Below, piece after piece: positions 29,286 through 37,080 of a stretch of 37,371 nt of DNA. Positions within the stretch are counted from its first letter, which is position 1, and each line of letters starts with the position of its first letter. The stretch is from DASPTT01 sp035623275. Its GTDB lineage: Bacteria > Actinomycetota > Acidimicrobiia > Acidimicrobiales > UBA8190. The notes under the pieces were generated by a model, which ran no database searches, had not been told where the DNA came from, and saw only the letters and a list, made by a program, of their open reading frames with translations. A program made the position numbers and the translations under genes. The stretch is taken from positions 1 to 37,371 of the forward strand of contig DASPTT010000037.1 in assembly GCA_035623275.1 (NCBI GenBank). The letters are read 5' to 3'.

Positions 29286-30607
29286 CGCTCGCGCGCGACC
29301 CCGGCCTCCTGGTCCCCGGCGGCCGGCGCCGCGGGCTCGGACGACGTGATCCGAACGCGGCCGATCCGGTTGCCGGTGACCCGCTCGGCGACGAGGCGGA
29401 CCCCGTCGACCTCGGCCGCCTCCCCCTCCCCCGGCACGTGGCCGAGCACGTTGATGAGGAGCCCGCCCACCGTGTCCCAGCTGCCTTCGGGCAGATCGGC
29501 CTCGATCAGCTCGCTGAGCTCGTCGAGGGCCAGGCGTGCGGAGACGGAGTACTCGTGCTCGCCCAGGCGCTCGATGGGGGACTCCTCGACGTCGTACTCG
29601 TCCACGATCTCACCCACGAGCTCCTCGATGAGGTCCTCCAACGTGACCAGGCCGGCGGTGCCCCCGTACTCGTCGACCACGATCGCCTGGTGGTACTTGC
29701 GCTCCTGCATCTCGCGCATGAGGTTGGCGACACGCTTCGTCTCGGGCACGAAGTGTGCGGGGCGCACGTGCGCGGCCACGGTATCCCCACCGCGTCCGGC
29801 CCGTTCGGCCCGGATGAGGTCCTTGGCGTACGCGATCCCCACGATGTCGTCGACGTTGCCGTCGAAGGCGGGCAGGCGCGAGTAGCCCGCCGCCATGGCC
29901 ACGCCGAGGGCCTGGGAAACGGTCAGGTCGGCCTCGACGGCGCGCATGTCCGGACGTGGCACCATCACCTCGCGCACGATCGTGTCGCCGAATTCGATGA
30001 TGGAGTGGATGAGGGCGCGCTCCTCGGTCTCGATGACCTCCTCCTCCACGGCGACGTCCGCCATGGCCAGCAGCTCCGACTCGCTGACCGCGCGCTGACG
30101 GCCCCTCGGCCCCACCAGCCGGTTGGCCAGCCCGATCAGCCCGCCGGCGATGAATCGCAGCGGGGGGAAGGCGACGATGGCCGAGATCACCGGGGCGGCC
30201 GACAGCGCGGCGCGCTCGGGGTTGTGGACCGCCCAGTTCTTGGGCAGCGCCTCGGCCAGCACGAAGATGACCACGATCTCGAAGACGATGGCGGCGGCGA
30301 CGCCCCAGGCACCGAAGAACCGCTCGGCCAGGATGCCCACGATGGTGGCCACCAGCAGCTGGCACACGAGGACCAGGAGCAGCACCACGTTGAGGAACTG
30401 CTCGGGGTGCTCCACGAGGCGGACCAGCCGGTGCGAGCCCCGTCGCCCTTCGTCCTCCAGGGCCTTGGCCTTGGCGCGGCCCATGCGCACCAGGCTCGTC
30501 TCGGCCATGGCCAGGCCGGCCGCGGCCACCAGGAGCAGGACCACGATGCCGAGCAGCACCCAGTCGACGGCCTGGACCGCGCCGAGCAGGCAGGGCGCGA
30601 GCACCAT
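29282..30607 (-). CDS. CNNM/CorC-type transporter (DUF21-CBS)
   Basis: 441 residues. The family (CNNM/CorC, formerly hemolysin C) handles Mg2+ and related ion export. Order: N-terminal DUF21 domain with about four membrane helices (VDWVLLGIVVLLLVAAAGLA, FLNVVLLLVLVCQLLVATIV, AAAIVFEIVVIFVLAEALPK and one near 150), a CBS pair (about 205-335; VMVPRPDMRAVEADL, AIVVDEYGGTAGLVTLEDL) and a CorC_HlyC domain at the end. ATG 30607 is chosen because GGAGGTGA lies 8 bases upstream; the in-frame GTG at 30619 sits inside that Shine-Dalgarno itself. Coupled to ybeY and era. Confidence 0.93.
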   Translation of the reverse strand: MVLAPCLLGAVQAVDWVLLGIVVLLLVAAAGLAMAETSLVRMGRAKAKALEDEGRRGSHRLVRLVEHPEQFLNVVLLLVLVCQLLVATIVGILAERFFGAWGVAAAIVFEIVVIFVLAEALPKNWAVHNPERAALSAAPVISAIVAFPPLRFIAGGLIGLANRLVGPRGRQRAVSESELLAMADVAVEEEVIETEERALIHSIIEFGDTIVREVMVPRPDMRAVEADLTVSQALGVAMAAGYSRLPAFDGNVDDIVGIAYAKDLIRAERAGRGGDTVAAHVRPAHFVPETKRVANLMREMQERKYHQAIVVDEYGGTAGLVTLEDLIEELVGEIVDEYDVEESPIERLGEHEYSVSARLALDELSELIEADLPEGSWDTVGGLLINVLGHVPGEGEAAEVDGVRLVAERVTGNRIGRVRITSSEPAAPAAGDQEAGVARER

Positions 30608-30611
30608 GGGG

Positions 30612-31124
30612 TCAGTCACCTCCGGTGTGGAAGCGTGCCAGCAACTCGCGCTCGCGCTGTTCCATGGCCTCGGCGTCCTCGTCCACGAGGTGGTCCATGC
30701 CGAGCAGGTGCAGCAGGCCGTGCACGACGAGCAGCGCGATCTCGTCGTCCAGCGTCACGGCGTGCTCCCCCGCGTTGCGGGCCGCCACCGCCGGGCAGAC
30801 GACCACGTCGCCCAGGATCAGGGGCACGTCGTCCTCGTCGGAGGGGAGGCCACCACCGGGACCGGTCCCGCCCTCGTCGGGCGAGCGGCCGCCGCGCTCG
30901 GCCTCCTCGTCGATGGGGAAGGCGAGCACGTCCGTCGGCCCCGACTTCCCGAGGAAGCGCTCGTGGAGCTCCGCGATGGTGGGCTCGTCGACGAAGAGCA
31001 CCGAGACCTCCAGGTCGTCGCGCACGCCCTGGGCGTCGAGGACGTCCCGGGCCAGGCGCGACCAGCGGGCCACGTCCACTGCGTGCTCGTTCTGCTCGTC
31101 GGCGACGAAGACGTCGACGCTCAT
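30612..31124 (-). CDS. ybeY: Endoribonuclease YbeY
   Basis: 170 residues. Metal-dependent RNase needed for 16S rRNA 3'-end maturation and ribosome quality control. The signature HGLLHLLGMDH gives zinc ligands H135, H139 and H145. The preceding LGDVVVCP strand and the SGPTDVLAFP segment are typical. Between them lies an acidic Gly-rich loop at about 74-100 (EEAERGGRSPDEGGTG and on) that lengthens the protein by some 20 residues. ATG 31124 overlaps the phoH stop (ATGA). The start of the CorC-like gene follows. Confidence 0.95.
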   Translation of the reverse strand: MSVDVFVADEQNEHAVDVARWSRLARDVLDAQGVRDDLEVSVLFVDEPTIAELHERFLGKSGPTDVLAFPIDEEAERGGRSPDEGGTGPGGGLPSDEDDVPLILGDVVVCPAVAARNAGEHAVTLDDEIALLVVHGLLHLLGMDHLVDEDAEAMEQRERELLARFHTGGD

Positions 31125-32071
31125 GGCGCGTCGTCGGCGCGCTCGTAGGCCGAGACGATGTCGGCGACGATGCGGGCGCGCACCACGTCCCCCTGCGTGA
31201 GGTGCACGAAGGCGACACCAGGCACGTCGCCGAGCACCCGCTCGAGGCCCGGCAGGCCCGAGCGCCCGCCGGGCACGTCGATCTGCGTGACGTCCCCGGT
31301 GACCACCACCTTGGAACGGAAGCCGATCCTCGTCAGGAACATCTTCATCTGCTCGGGGGAGGTGTTCTGGGCCTCGTCGAGGATGATGAAGCTCCGGTTC
31401 AGCGTCCGGCCGCGCATGAAGGCGAGGGGTGCGACCTCGATCGTCCCGCGCTCGAGCAGGCGTTGGGCGCCGTCGGGGCCGAGGAGGTCGTAGAGCGCGT
31501 CGTAGAGGGGGCGCAGGTAGGGGTCGACCTTGGCCATGATGTCGCCTGGGAGGAAGCCGAGCCGCTCCCCCGCCTCGACGGCCGGCCGGGTGAGGATGAT
31601 GCGGTCGACCTCGCGGGCCTGGAGGGCCTGGACGGCGAGCGCTACGGCCAGGTACGACTTGCCGGTGCCCGCCGGCCCGATCCCGAAGGTGACCACGCTG
31701 GCGGCGATGGCGTCGGTGTAGCGCTTCTGGCCGGCCGTCTTGGGGCGCACCGAATGGCCGCGGGTCGAGCGCGCCACCTCGGTCGTGAGCACCTCGGCCG
31801 GGCTCACGTCGTCCTTCACCATGGCGATGGTGCGGCCGATGTCGGCGGCGTCGAGGGGTTGGCCCTGCTCGAGCAGCAGGACCAGCTCGTCGAACAGGCG
31901 CCCGACCTGCTCGGCGTCGTCGCCGTCGACGGTGATCTCGTTGCCGCGCACGACGATCCGGGCCCCGCCGAACGCGTCCTCGATCAACCGAAGCAGCTCG
32001 TCCCGCTGGCCCAGCAGGCCCACCATGAGGTGGTTGCCGGGCACGAGGATCTTGACCGGGGTCGACGACAC
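31121..32071 (-). CDS. phoH: PhoH-family ATPase (YbeZ type)
   Basis: 316 residues. PhoH/YbeZ is a P-loop ATPase, probably RNA helicase-like, that works with YbeY in RNA metabolism. N-terminal KH-like region (about 36-60, RIVVRGNEITVDGD), Walker A GPAGTGKS at 132-139, Walker B FIILDEAQN near 230, and the C-terminal TGDVTQIDVP and GVAFVHLTQGDVVR motifs. GTG 32071 is preferred: GGAG lies about 8 bases upstream, and the upstream extension of 23 residues (Ser/Arg/Pro-rich) is unlike the family. A TACTCT 15 bases upstream may be a promoter -10. Confidence 0.95.
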   Translation of the reverse strand: MSSTPVKILVPGNHLMVGLLGQRDELLRLIEDAFGGARIVVRGNEITVDGDDAEQVGRLFDELVLLLEQGQPLDAADIGRTIAMVKDDVSPAEVLTTEVARSTRGHSVRPKTAGQKRYTDAIAASVVTFGIGPAGTGKSYLAVALAVQALQAREVDRIILTRPAVEAGERLGFLPGDIMAKVDPYLRPLYDALYDLLGPDGAQRLLERGTIEVAPLAFMRGRTLNRSFIILDEAQNTSPEQMKMFLTRIGFRSKVVVTGDVTQIDVPGGRSGLPGLERVLGDVPGVAFVHLTQGDVVRARIVADIVSAYERADDAP

Positions 32072-32124
32072 TGGCGTTCTCCGTCGAGAGTACCAGGGGG
32101 TCGGCCCCGACCGGGCACCGCTGG

Positions 32125-32487
32125 TCAGCCCGGCGGCCACCCCATGCGGCGGCCGCCGATGACGTGGAGGTGCAGGTGCCCCACGGTGTTCCCGCCGTCG
32201 TCGCCGACGTTGAAGACCAGGCGGTACCCCGGCTCGGCGATGCCCTCTGCCTCCGCCACACGGCGCGCCGCCACCAGCATCTCGGCCAGCAGGACGGCGT
32301 CGTCGTGGGACACGGTGGCGGCGTTCTCGACATGCCGGCGGGGGATCACCAGCACGTGCACCGGCGCCTGCGGGTGCAGGTCACGGAAGGCGATGGTGTG
32401 CTCCCCGCGGTGCACCACGTCGGCCGGCACGCTGCCGGCCACGATCCCGCAGAAGACGCAGTCCGGGTCGGCGCCGACCTCGCTCAT
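32125..32487 (-). CDS. HIT-family protein (HinT-like)
   Basis: 120 residues. Histidine-triad nucleotide-binding protein, acting as a nucleoside phosphoramidase or related hydrolase. The triad is H104, H106, H108 in GHLHLHVIGG. C10 and C13 (CVFCGI) with His residues can hold a structural zinc. Further family marks: FRDLHPQAPVHVLVIPRRH and GYRLVFNVG. ATG 32487 lies 4 bases after the HTH gene stop; no strong ribosome-binding site is seen. A GTG at 32517 would add ten residues overlapping the HTH gene. Confidence 0.94.
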   Translation of the reverse strand: MSEVGADPDCVFCGIVAGSVPADVVHRGEHTIAFRDLHPQAPVHVLVIPRRHVENAATVSHDDAVLLAEMLVAARRVAEAEGIAEPGYRLVFNVGDDGGNTVGHLHLHVIGGRRMGWPPG

Positions 32488-32491
32488 CGGG

Positions 32492-32746
32492 TCACGACCC
32501 GCCCACGGCACCCGCACCGGGCGCAGACGAGCCCTTGAGCTCCGGGTAGAGGTGCTCGAGGCTGCCCGGGGCGACCCGGCATGACTCGATGAAGCGCTCC
32601 ACGTCGGCCTCCTGGAGCCGGATCACGCGGCCGAACTTGTACGCCGGGAGCGCGCCCTCGTCGATGAACCGGTAGAGGCTGCGGAGGGTGACGCCGAGGT
32701 GCTCGGCGGCCTCCTTGGTGCTCATCCAGTGGATCCGCTCGCTCAC
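32492..32746 (-). CDS. Excisionase-family HTH DNA-binding protein
   Basis: 84 residues. A MerR-like winged helix of the excisionase family at residues 8-58: WMSTKEAAEHLGVTLRSLYR (helix-turn-helix), wing residues YKFGRVIRLQEADVERFI, then a short tail. No integrase or phage gene is near, so it is a chromosomal transcription regulator rather than a true Xis. GTG 32746 has GGAGG 5 bases upstream. The intergenic 32747-32917 (171 bases) holds a possible -10 TAGCAT at 32803-32798. It precedes the HIT gene by 4 bases. Confidence 0.88.
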   Translation of the reverse strand: MSERIHWMSTKEAAEHLGVTLRSLYRFIDEGALPAYKFGRVIRLQEADVERFIESCRVAPGSLEHLYPELKGSSAPGAGAVGGS

Positions 32747-32797
32747 CGGTCCTCCGCGTGGTCCCGACGACGCCCTCGGGCCATCCCGTGCACCGTC

Positions 32798-32803
32798 ATG
32801 CTA
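32798..32803 (-). promoter_or_regulatory. Possible -10 for HTH-HIT-phoH unit
   Basis: TAGCAT on the minus strand, 52 bases upstream of GTG 32746. No -35 match is found. Confidence 0.3.
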
Positions 32804-32917
32804 TCTGGTGCCCTGGTGCCGACCCTGCGGCGCGCCGGGGCACCGGCGCCGCGCGCATCGGGCGCGCACACGCCGGACCCGTTCGCCGCGCCGGGGCGCG
32901 CGCCGCGGACCGGTCGA

Positions 32918-33517
32918 TCAGATCGAGACGCGCAGGCCGAGCTCGTCGAGACGGCGGCTCATGGCGTCGGGGGTGACGCCGAAGAGGCATGCGATCGCCC
33001 GCAGGTCCTCGGCGCGGATGGTGATCATGCGCCCGTTGAAATCCTGGCGCTGCACCTGGATCATGCTGAGGAACCGGCGCAGCAGGTCGCGCTCGGGCCC
33101 GCTCACGGAATTGAGCTTCGTGAGGTCGATCGTGACCTTTTCGTTGCCGTCCCACGGACGCGGGGCCCGCCGGGCGCGCGTCGGCGTCTCGCCGTTGCCA
33201 TGGCCGTTGCCCTCGCGCTCGCCTTGCCCCCAGCGGGCGACGGCCTCGTCGTCCTGGGGCAGCAGCTGGTCGACGGGGACGTCGTAGAGCTTGGCCAGGC
33301 GCTGGAGCCGGGGCACCGAGATGGCCCGCTCGCCCCGCTCGTAGGCGCCGAGCACCGAAGCCTTGAACTCCTGGTCGGACATGGCCTCGACCGCCTGCAG
33401 CGAGAGGCGCATCTGCTTGCGGACGGCGCGCAGGCGGGACCCGACCGCCCGGGCGTAGGCGGCCCGCGCTGCTTCTTCTTGCTCGTCCTCTTCCGCCAAC
33501 ACCGTCTGGTTCACCAT
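32918..33517 (-). CDS. BldD-like transcriptional regulator
   Basis: 199 residues. An N-terminal XRE-type helix-turn-helix (about 20-88; VGSRLRAVRKQMRLSLQAVE, LGAYERGERAISVPRLQRLA) is followed by an unstructured Gly/Arg linker and a C-terminal domain (126-199) like the c-di-GMP-binding domain of Streptomyces BldD. There the ligand is held by an RGD-X8-RQDD signature. Here it reads RQD (157-159), eight residues, RAED (168-171), so both Arg and the outer Asp residues are kept, with G to Q, Q to A and D to E changes. BldD represses development genes in Streptomyces; the role here is unknown. ATG 33517 is chosen by family start and an upstream GAGGA. A BldD-box match lies 140 bases upstream. Confidence 0.9.
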   Translation of the reverse strand: MVNQTVLAEEDEQEEAARAAYARAVGSRLRAVRKQMRLSLQAVEAMSDQEFKASVLGAYERGERAISVPRLQRLAKLYDVPVDQLLPQDDEAVARWGQGEREGNGHGNGETPTRARRAPRPWDGNEKVTIDLTKLNSVSGPERDLLRRFLSMIQVQRQDFNGRMITIRAEDLRAIACLFGVTPDAMSRRLDELGLRVSI

Positions 33518-33656
33518 TGCCGTCCGATCCTCGTCGTACCCGGCGCCGTCCACGCCGGCTACCCCCCTGCTCTGCAGCAGCTGCTCGCAGCCGGTCTCAG
33601 CCCGGAGGCCCGCCTTCTCCGGCGCGTGAGCGTACCATCCCTCGTTGCAGTCTTGC

Positions 33657-33669
33657 TCACTCAGCGTGG
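33657..33669. promoter_or_regulatory. BldD-box-like operator
   Basis: TCACTCAGCGTGG matches TNACNC(A/T)GNGTNA at 8 of 9 fixed positions (last A is G). It lies 140 bases upstream of the bldD-like start, fitting autoregulation as in Streptomyces. The gap 33518-33772 holds no gene. Confidence 0.45.
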
Positions 33670-33772
33670 TGATTGCAAGCATCCCGGCGGTGGTCGTCGA
33701 GGTCGAATCTTTGACAAGGGACACCCCGTGCCACGCTGACCCCTCCTGTCACCCCCGCACGCCGGCGGCCGC

Positions 33773-34531
33773 TCACGCCGGCGCCGACCCCACCACCCCG
33801 TCACGAAGGGCGCAGAGCAGGACACCCGCACCCACCGCCGCGGTCTCGGCCCGGAGGATCGTGGTCCCCAGGCCCACCCGGCCGGGGGCGAGGGCCAGCT
33901 CGGCGGGGTCCCACCCACCTTCGGGACCCACGGCGACGGCCGTGACGCCCGGGCCAGGCGGGTCTGCGCCGGGCTCGGCCAGGTGCAAGACCGAGGGGCC
34001 GGGCCCGGCGGCAAGCTCGGCGGCCAGCTGTCCGGGGTCGAGGATGCCCGACACCTCGGGGAGGCGGGCCCGGCGGCATTGCGCAGCCGCCTCCCGGGCC
34101 ACGCGGCGGAGGCGCTCGAGGGCCGGCTCGGCCCGCTCGGCGTCCCAGCGCACCACCGACCGCGCCGAGCGCATGACCACGATGCGGTCGACCCCGGCCT
34201 CGGTGAGCTTGTGGACGACCGACTCGGGCCGCTCGCCCTTCACCGGCACGAACCCCACCGCGACCGGGGAGGCCGGGGCCGCCTCGGCGACCTGCGGGCC
34301 GCGCACCTCGAGCGCTCGGCCGTCGGCGCGCACCGCCGTGGTGCGCCAACCGCCGGAGCCGTCGGCCGCCACCACCAGCTCACCGGGGCGCAGGCGCAGC
34401 ACCCGGAACAAGTGGTGGGCGTCGTCGGGCCGGGGCACCGGGTCGTCGAGGTCGTCGACGAACACCAGGGCGACGGCACCGGCGGCGGCCGGGCCGCCGA
34501 GGCGGGCGCCGGGGCGCGCGGCGGGCGACAC
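33773..34531 (-). CDS. rsmE: 16S rRNA m3U1498 methyltransferase RsmE
   Basis: 252 residues. A SPOUT-class enzyme that methylates N3 of U1498 in 16S rRNA using SAM. N-terminal PUA-like domain (HHLFRVLRLRPGELVVAADG), then the family motif KGERPESVVHKLTEAGVDRIV, with RSARSVVRWDAERAEPALER and the SAM-binding trefoil-knot loops VAVGPEGGWDPAEL and GLGTTILRAETAAVGAG. All core motifs are intact. GTG 34531 follows the dnaJ stop by one base, so it is translationally coupled; this hrcA-dnaJ-rsmE order is common in Gram-positives. Confidence 0.95.
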   Translation of the reverse strand: MSPAARPGARLGGPAAAGAVALVFVDDLDDPVPRPDDAHHLFRVLRLRPGELVVAADGSGGWRTTAVRADGRALEVRGPQVAEAAPASPVAVGFVPVKGERPESVVHKLTEAGVDRIVVMRSARSVVRWDAERAEPALERLRRVAREAAAQCRRARLPEVSGILDPGQLAAELAAGPGPSVLHLAEPGADPPGPGVTAVAVGPEGGWDPAELALAPGRVGLGTTILRAETAAVGAGVLLCALRDGVVGSAPA

Positions 34532-34532
34532 T

Positions 34533-35639
34533 TCAGCTGAAGGCGGAGCGCAGACGCGACATGATCCCCTCGCCCGTGGGGGCCACGTCCTCGCCGCGTT
34601 CGACCGCGAGACGGCGCAGCAGCTCCTCTTGCTCCTTGGTCAGCGGGTGCGGCGTGTCGACGACCACGCGCACGTGCAGATCGCCCCGGCCACGGCCACG
34701 CACGTGGGGCACGCCGCGGGCTCGCAGCCGGATGACATGGCCGGTCTGGGTACCGGCGGCGACGGAGAGCGTCTCCTCGCCCTCGAGCGTCTCGAACGGC
34801 ACGGCGGCGCCCAGTGCGGCCTGGGTCATCGAGACATGGAGGTCCGCGTGCAGATCCGCGCCGTCACGGGCGAAACGGTCGTCGGGACGCACGGCCAGAT
34901 GCACGTAGAGGTCACCCGGCGGCCCGCCGCGCTGGCCGGCCGGGCCGCGGCCGGTGAGCCGAAGCGTGCTGCCGTGGTCGATCCCCGCCGGGACCTCGAC
35001 GCTGAACGTGCGCGCCTCGAGCCTGCGACCCTCCCCCCGGCACTCGGCACACGGGGTCGGGATGACTTCGCCGACGCCCTGGCACCGCCCGCAGGGCACG
35101 GCGGTGACCACCTGACCCAGGATGGACTGGCGCACCCGCCGCAGCTCACCCGAGCCCTGGCACTCGGGGCAGCGGATGGCGGTGGTGCCGGACCGGGCGC
35201 CGCTCCCCTGGCAGGCGTCGCACGCCACGAGCTCGTCGATCGAGATCTCGTGGGCACCGCCGAACACCGCCTCGCGGAAGGCGAGCTCGAGCACCACCTC
35301 GGCGTCCGCCCCCCGCACGGGTCCGCCCCGGCGCGTCTGCATGCCGCCGCCGAAGAACGCCTCGAAGAGGTCGCCGAGGCCGCCGCCGCCGAAGAAGTCG
35401 CCCCCGCCGCTCGGTACGTCCACGCCCTCGGGCCCGAAGCGGTCGTAGCGGGCCCGGCGCGCCGGGTCCCGCAGGACCTCGTAGGCGAGGGTGACCTCCT
35501 TGAACGTTGCCTCGGCCTCCGCGTCGCCCCCGGTCCGGTCGGGGTGCAGCTCCCGGGCCCGACGCCGATAGGCGCGCTTCAACTCGTCGTCGTCCGCGTC
35601 GCGTCGCACGCCGAGGAGCTCGTAGTAGTCAGCGCTCAT
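34533..35639 (-). CDS. dnaJ: Chaperone DnaJ
   Basis: 368 residues. Hsp40 co-chaperone of DnaK. J domain at residues 5-68 with the HPD motif in ARELHPDRTGG, G/F-rich linker (75-100), four zinc-binding CxxCxGxG-type repeats (CDACQGSG, CPECQGSG, CGRCQGVG, CAECRGEG), and the C-terminal substrate-binding beta domains. All four zinc repeats are complete. ATG 35639 overlaps the hrcA stop by 11 bases. With hrcA upstream this is the second (HrcA-controlled) dnaJ of actinobacteria; dnaK and grpE are not in this window. Confidence 0.97.
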   Translation of the reverse strand: MSADYYELLGVRRDADDDELKRAYRRRARELHPDRTGGDAEAEATFKEVTLAYEVLRDPARRARYDRFGPEGVDVPSGGGDFFGGGGLGDLFEAFFGGGMQTRRGGPVRGADAEVVLELAFREAVFGGAHEISIDELVACDACQGSGARSGTTAIRCPECQGSGELRRVRQSILGQVVTAVPCGRCQGVGEVIPTPCAECRGEGRRLEARTFSVEVPAGIDHGSTLRLTGRGPAGQRGGPPGDLYVHLAVRPDDRFARDGADLHADLHVSMTQAALGAAVPFETLEGEETLSVAAGTQTGHVIRLRARGVPHVRGRGRGDLHVRVVVDTPHPLTKEQEELLRRLAVERGEDVAPTGEGIMSRLRSAFS

Positions 35640-36747
35640 CGGCTGCCTCGCGCTCGTGACCGGCGACCACCCGCTGCAGATGAGCGCCGAGCTGCTCGCC
35701 CACCACCTGCACGGCGGCGAGCGCCCTCGGATAGTGCATGCGGGTCGGGCCGAGGACCCCGATGGTGCCCACGGGCTCGCCCTCGACCGACACCGGGGCG
35801 ACGACCAGCGCGCACGACGCCAGGGGCTCGAAGCCGTGCTCGGTGCCGATGGCCACCGACAGACCCCGGTCGAGCACGTCCTCGATGAGCTCGACCACGA
35901 CGAGCTGCTGCTCGAGGATCGAGAGCACCGACCGCACCGTCTCGACCGCATCGAAGGCGCCCGCCATGTGGGAGGAGCCACCCACGAAGACGTGCTCCGA
36001 CTCGCCCGCGCCGGCCATCTTGGCGAACTCGGCAAGGGCGCGCCGGGCCACCGCGTCCGTTGTCGGGTCCCCGCTGATCTCGTCGCCGGCGGGGGACCCA
36101 AGCGCGCGACCGCGCCAGGAGGTGGTCAGGCGGGCCGCCACCGCGGTCAACAGCGGCTCGTCGGCATCGGAAGAGAGGTCGACCAAGGCCTTCTCCACTG
36201 CGCCGTCGTCGAGCACCACGACGAGCAGCGCCCGGCGCGGCGCGAGGCCGACCAACTGCACCGACAGCACCGATGCGGCGTCGTGTCCGGGCGCGACCAC
36301 CACCGACGCGTAGTCGGTCAAGTTGGCGAGGAGCCCGCTGGTGCGCGACAGCAGGTCCTCCACCTCGCCGTGCACGTGGGCGAAGAACTGCCGCACCTGC
36401 TGGCGCTGCTCGGGCCCGAGGCGGCCTGGATTGGCGAGATGGTCGACGAAGAACCGGTATCCCCTGTCGGTGGGGATCCGACCCGCGCTCGTGTGGGGCT
36501 GGACGAGGTACCCCTCGCGCTCGAGGGCCGCCATCTCGCTGCGGACGGTGGCCGAGGAGACCTCGATCCCCGGGGAGTGGGTGACGTGGGCGGAACCAAC
36601 GGGTTGGGCCGTGTCGATGTACTCCGCCACGACCGCGTTCAAGATGGCCGCCTTGCGCGGGTCGAGCTCGACCGACGCGGCGGGCTCCGCGTCGGGGGTG
36701 CTGATGGAGGGAGCGGACTCCCTGCGTGGTGGGCGCCTGGGTGTCAT
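35629..36747 (-). CDS. hrcA: Heat-inducible repressor HrcA
   Basis: 372 residues. HrcA represses heat-shock genes by binding CIRCE. N-terminal winged helix (about 30-100; KAAILNAVVAEYIDTAQPVG, VSSATVRSEMAALEREGYL, HTSAGRIPTDRGYRFFVD), then a GAF-like domain and dimerisation regions (GSSHMAG, GTEHGFEPLASCALVVAPVS, GVLGPTRMHYPRALAAV). ATG 36747 is preferred: an in-frame GTG at 36762 lies inside the CIRCE and the -10 region, so it cannot lie in the transcript. The leader is then only about 12 bases with no ribosome-binding site. It heads hrcA-dnaJ-rsmE. Confidence 0.95.
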   Translation of the reverse strand: MTPRRPPRRESAPSISTPDAEPAASVELDPRKAAILNAVVAEYIDTAQPVGSAHVTHSPGIEVSSATVRSEMAALEREGYLVQPHTSAGRIPTDRGYRFFVDHLANPGRLGPEQRQQVRQFFAHVHGEVEDLLSRTSGLLANLTDYASVVVAPGHDAASVLSVQLVGLAPRRALLVVVLDDGAVEKALVDLSSDADEPLLTAVAARLTTSWRGRALGSPAGDEISGDPTTDAVARRALAEFAKMAGAGESEHVFVGGSSHMAGAFDAVETVRSVLSILEQQLVVVELIEDVLDRGLSVAIGTEHGFEPLASCALVVAPVSVEGEPVGTIGVLGPTRMHYPRALAAVQVVGEQLGAHLQRVVAGHEREAADER

Positions 36748-36755
36748 GGCAGGTT

Positions 36756-36782
36756 CTGGCACTCGATTCTACCGAGTGCTAC
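36756..36782. promoter_or_regulatory. CIRCE operator with embedded -10
   Basis: CTGGCACTC-N9-GAGTGCTAC matches the CIRCE consensus TTAGCACTC-N9-GAGTGCTAA with perfect GCACTC/GAGTGC core arms. A -10 TAGAAT (minus strand, 36771-36766) sits in the 9-base spacer, so bound HrcA would block its own promoter. Confidence 0.88.
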
Positions 36783-36868
36783 CCGTTCCGCCCTGACTGC
36801 AGGCGTCAGCGCCGGCCAGGGCGCGTCCAGGGGGACCTCACGTGGGCGAGGTCGAGCTCGACGGTGGC

Positions 36869-36897
36869 CGGACCCGCCGGCTCCCCCGGCGGGTCCG
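36869..36897. terminator. Perfect 12-bp hairpin
   Basis: CGGACCCGCCGG pairs perfectly with CCGGCGGGTCCG around a 5-base loop. No gene ends next to it, so a terminator role is not shown; it could be a structural or insulating element between divergent genes. Confidence 0.35.
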
Positions 36898-37068
36898 AGG
36901 TGGGGCCGAGCCCGCGAGAGACTTCGCGCCGACCCGTCCACGCGCGGCGAGGACGACGCGCGCTCGATCGCTGCACGTCCCGCCACCGACCTCGCCGGCG
37001 TCGCCGGCACCGCGTCACGGTACACGCCTTGGGACGAAAGACCCGGGTGCCCGGCCGGGCCAGGTGCG

Positions 37069-37074
37069 TAGGGT
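37069..37074 (+). promoter_or_regulatory. -10 element before last gene
   Basis: TAGGGT, then 6 bases, then GTG 37081, the same arrangement as before the phosphatase gene. Confidence 0.4.
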
Positions 37075-37080
37075 GACCGT

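Larger units (their letters stand above)
36783..37080. other. Gene-free stretch
   Basis: 298 bases between the hrcA operator and the next start. Apparent open frames here on both strands are Arg/Pro/Gly-rich and unlike any protein family. It contains one perfect hairpin (36869-36897) and the -10 of the next gene. I see nothing else. Confidence 0.5.

Noticed and set aside
29438..32584. 1048-codon plus-strand open frame opposite corC-phoH
   Set aside because: It lies antisense to four well-identified genes and has no motifs.
32492..32746. Prophage or integrative element marked by an excisionase
   Set aside because: No integrase, attachment repeats or phage genes nearby; neighbours are core genes, so the HTH protein is a chromosomal regulator.
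33714..33719. Plus-strand TTGACA with a 17-base spacer to CGCTGA
   Set aside because: The -10 is poor and no plus-strand gene follows.
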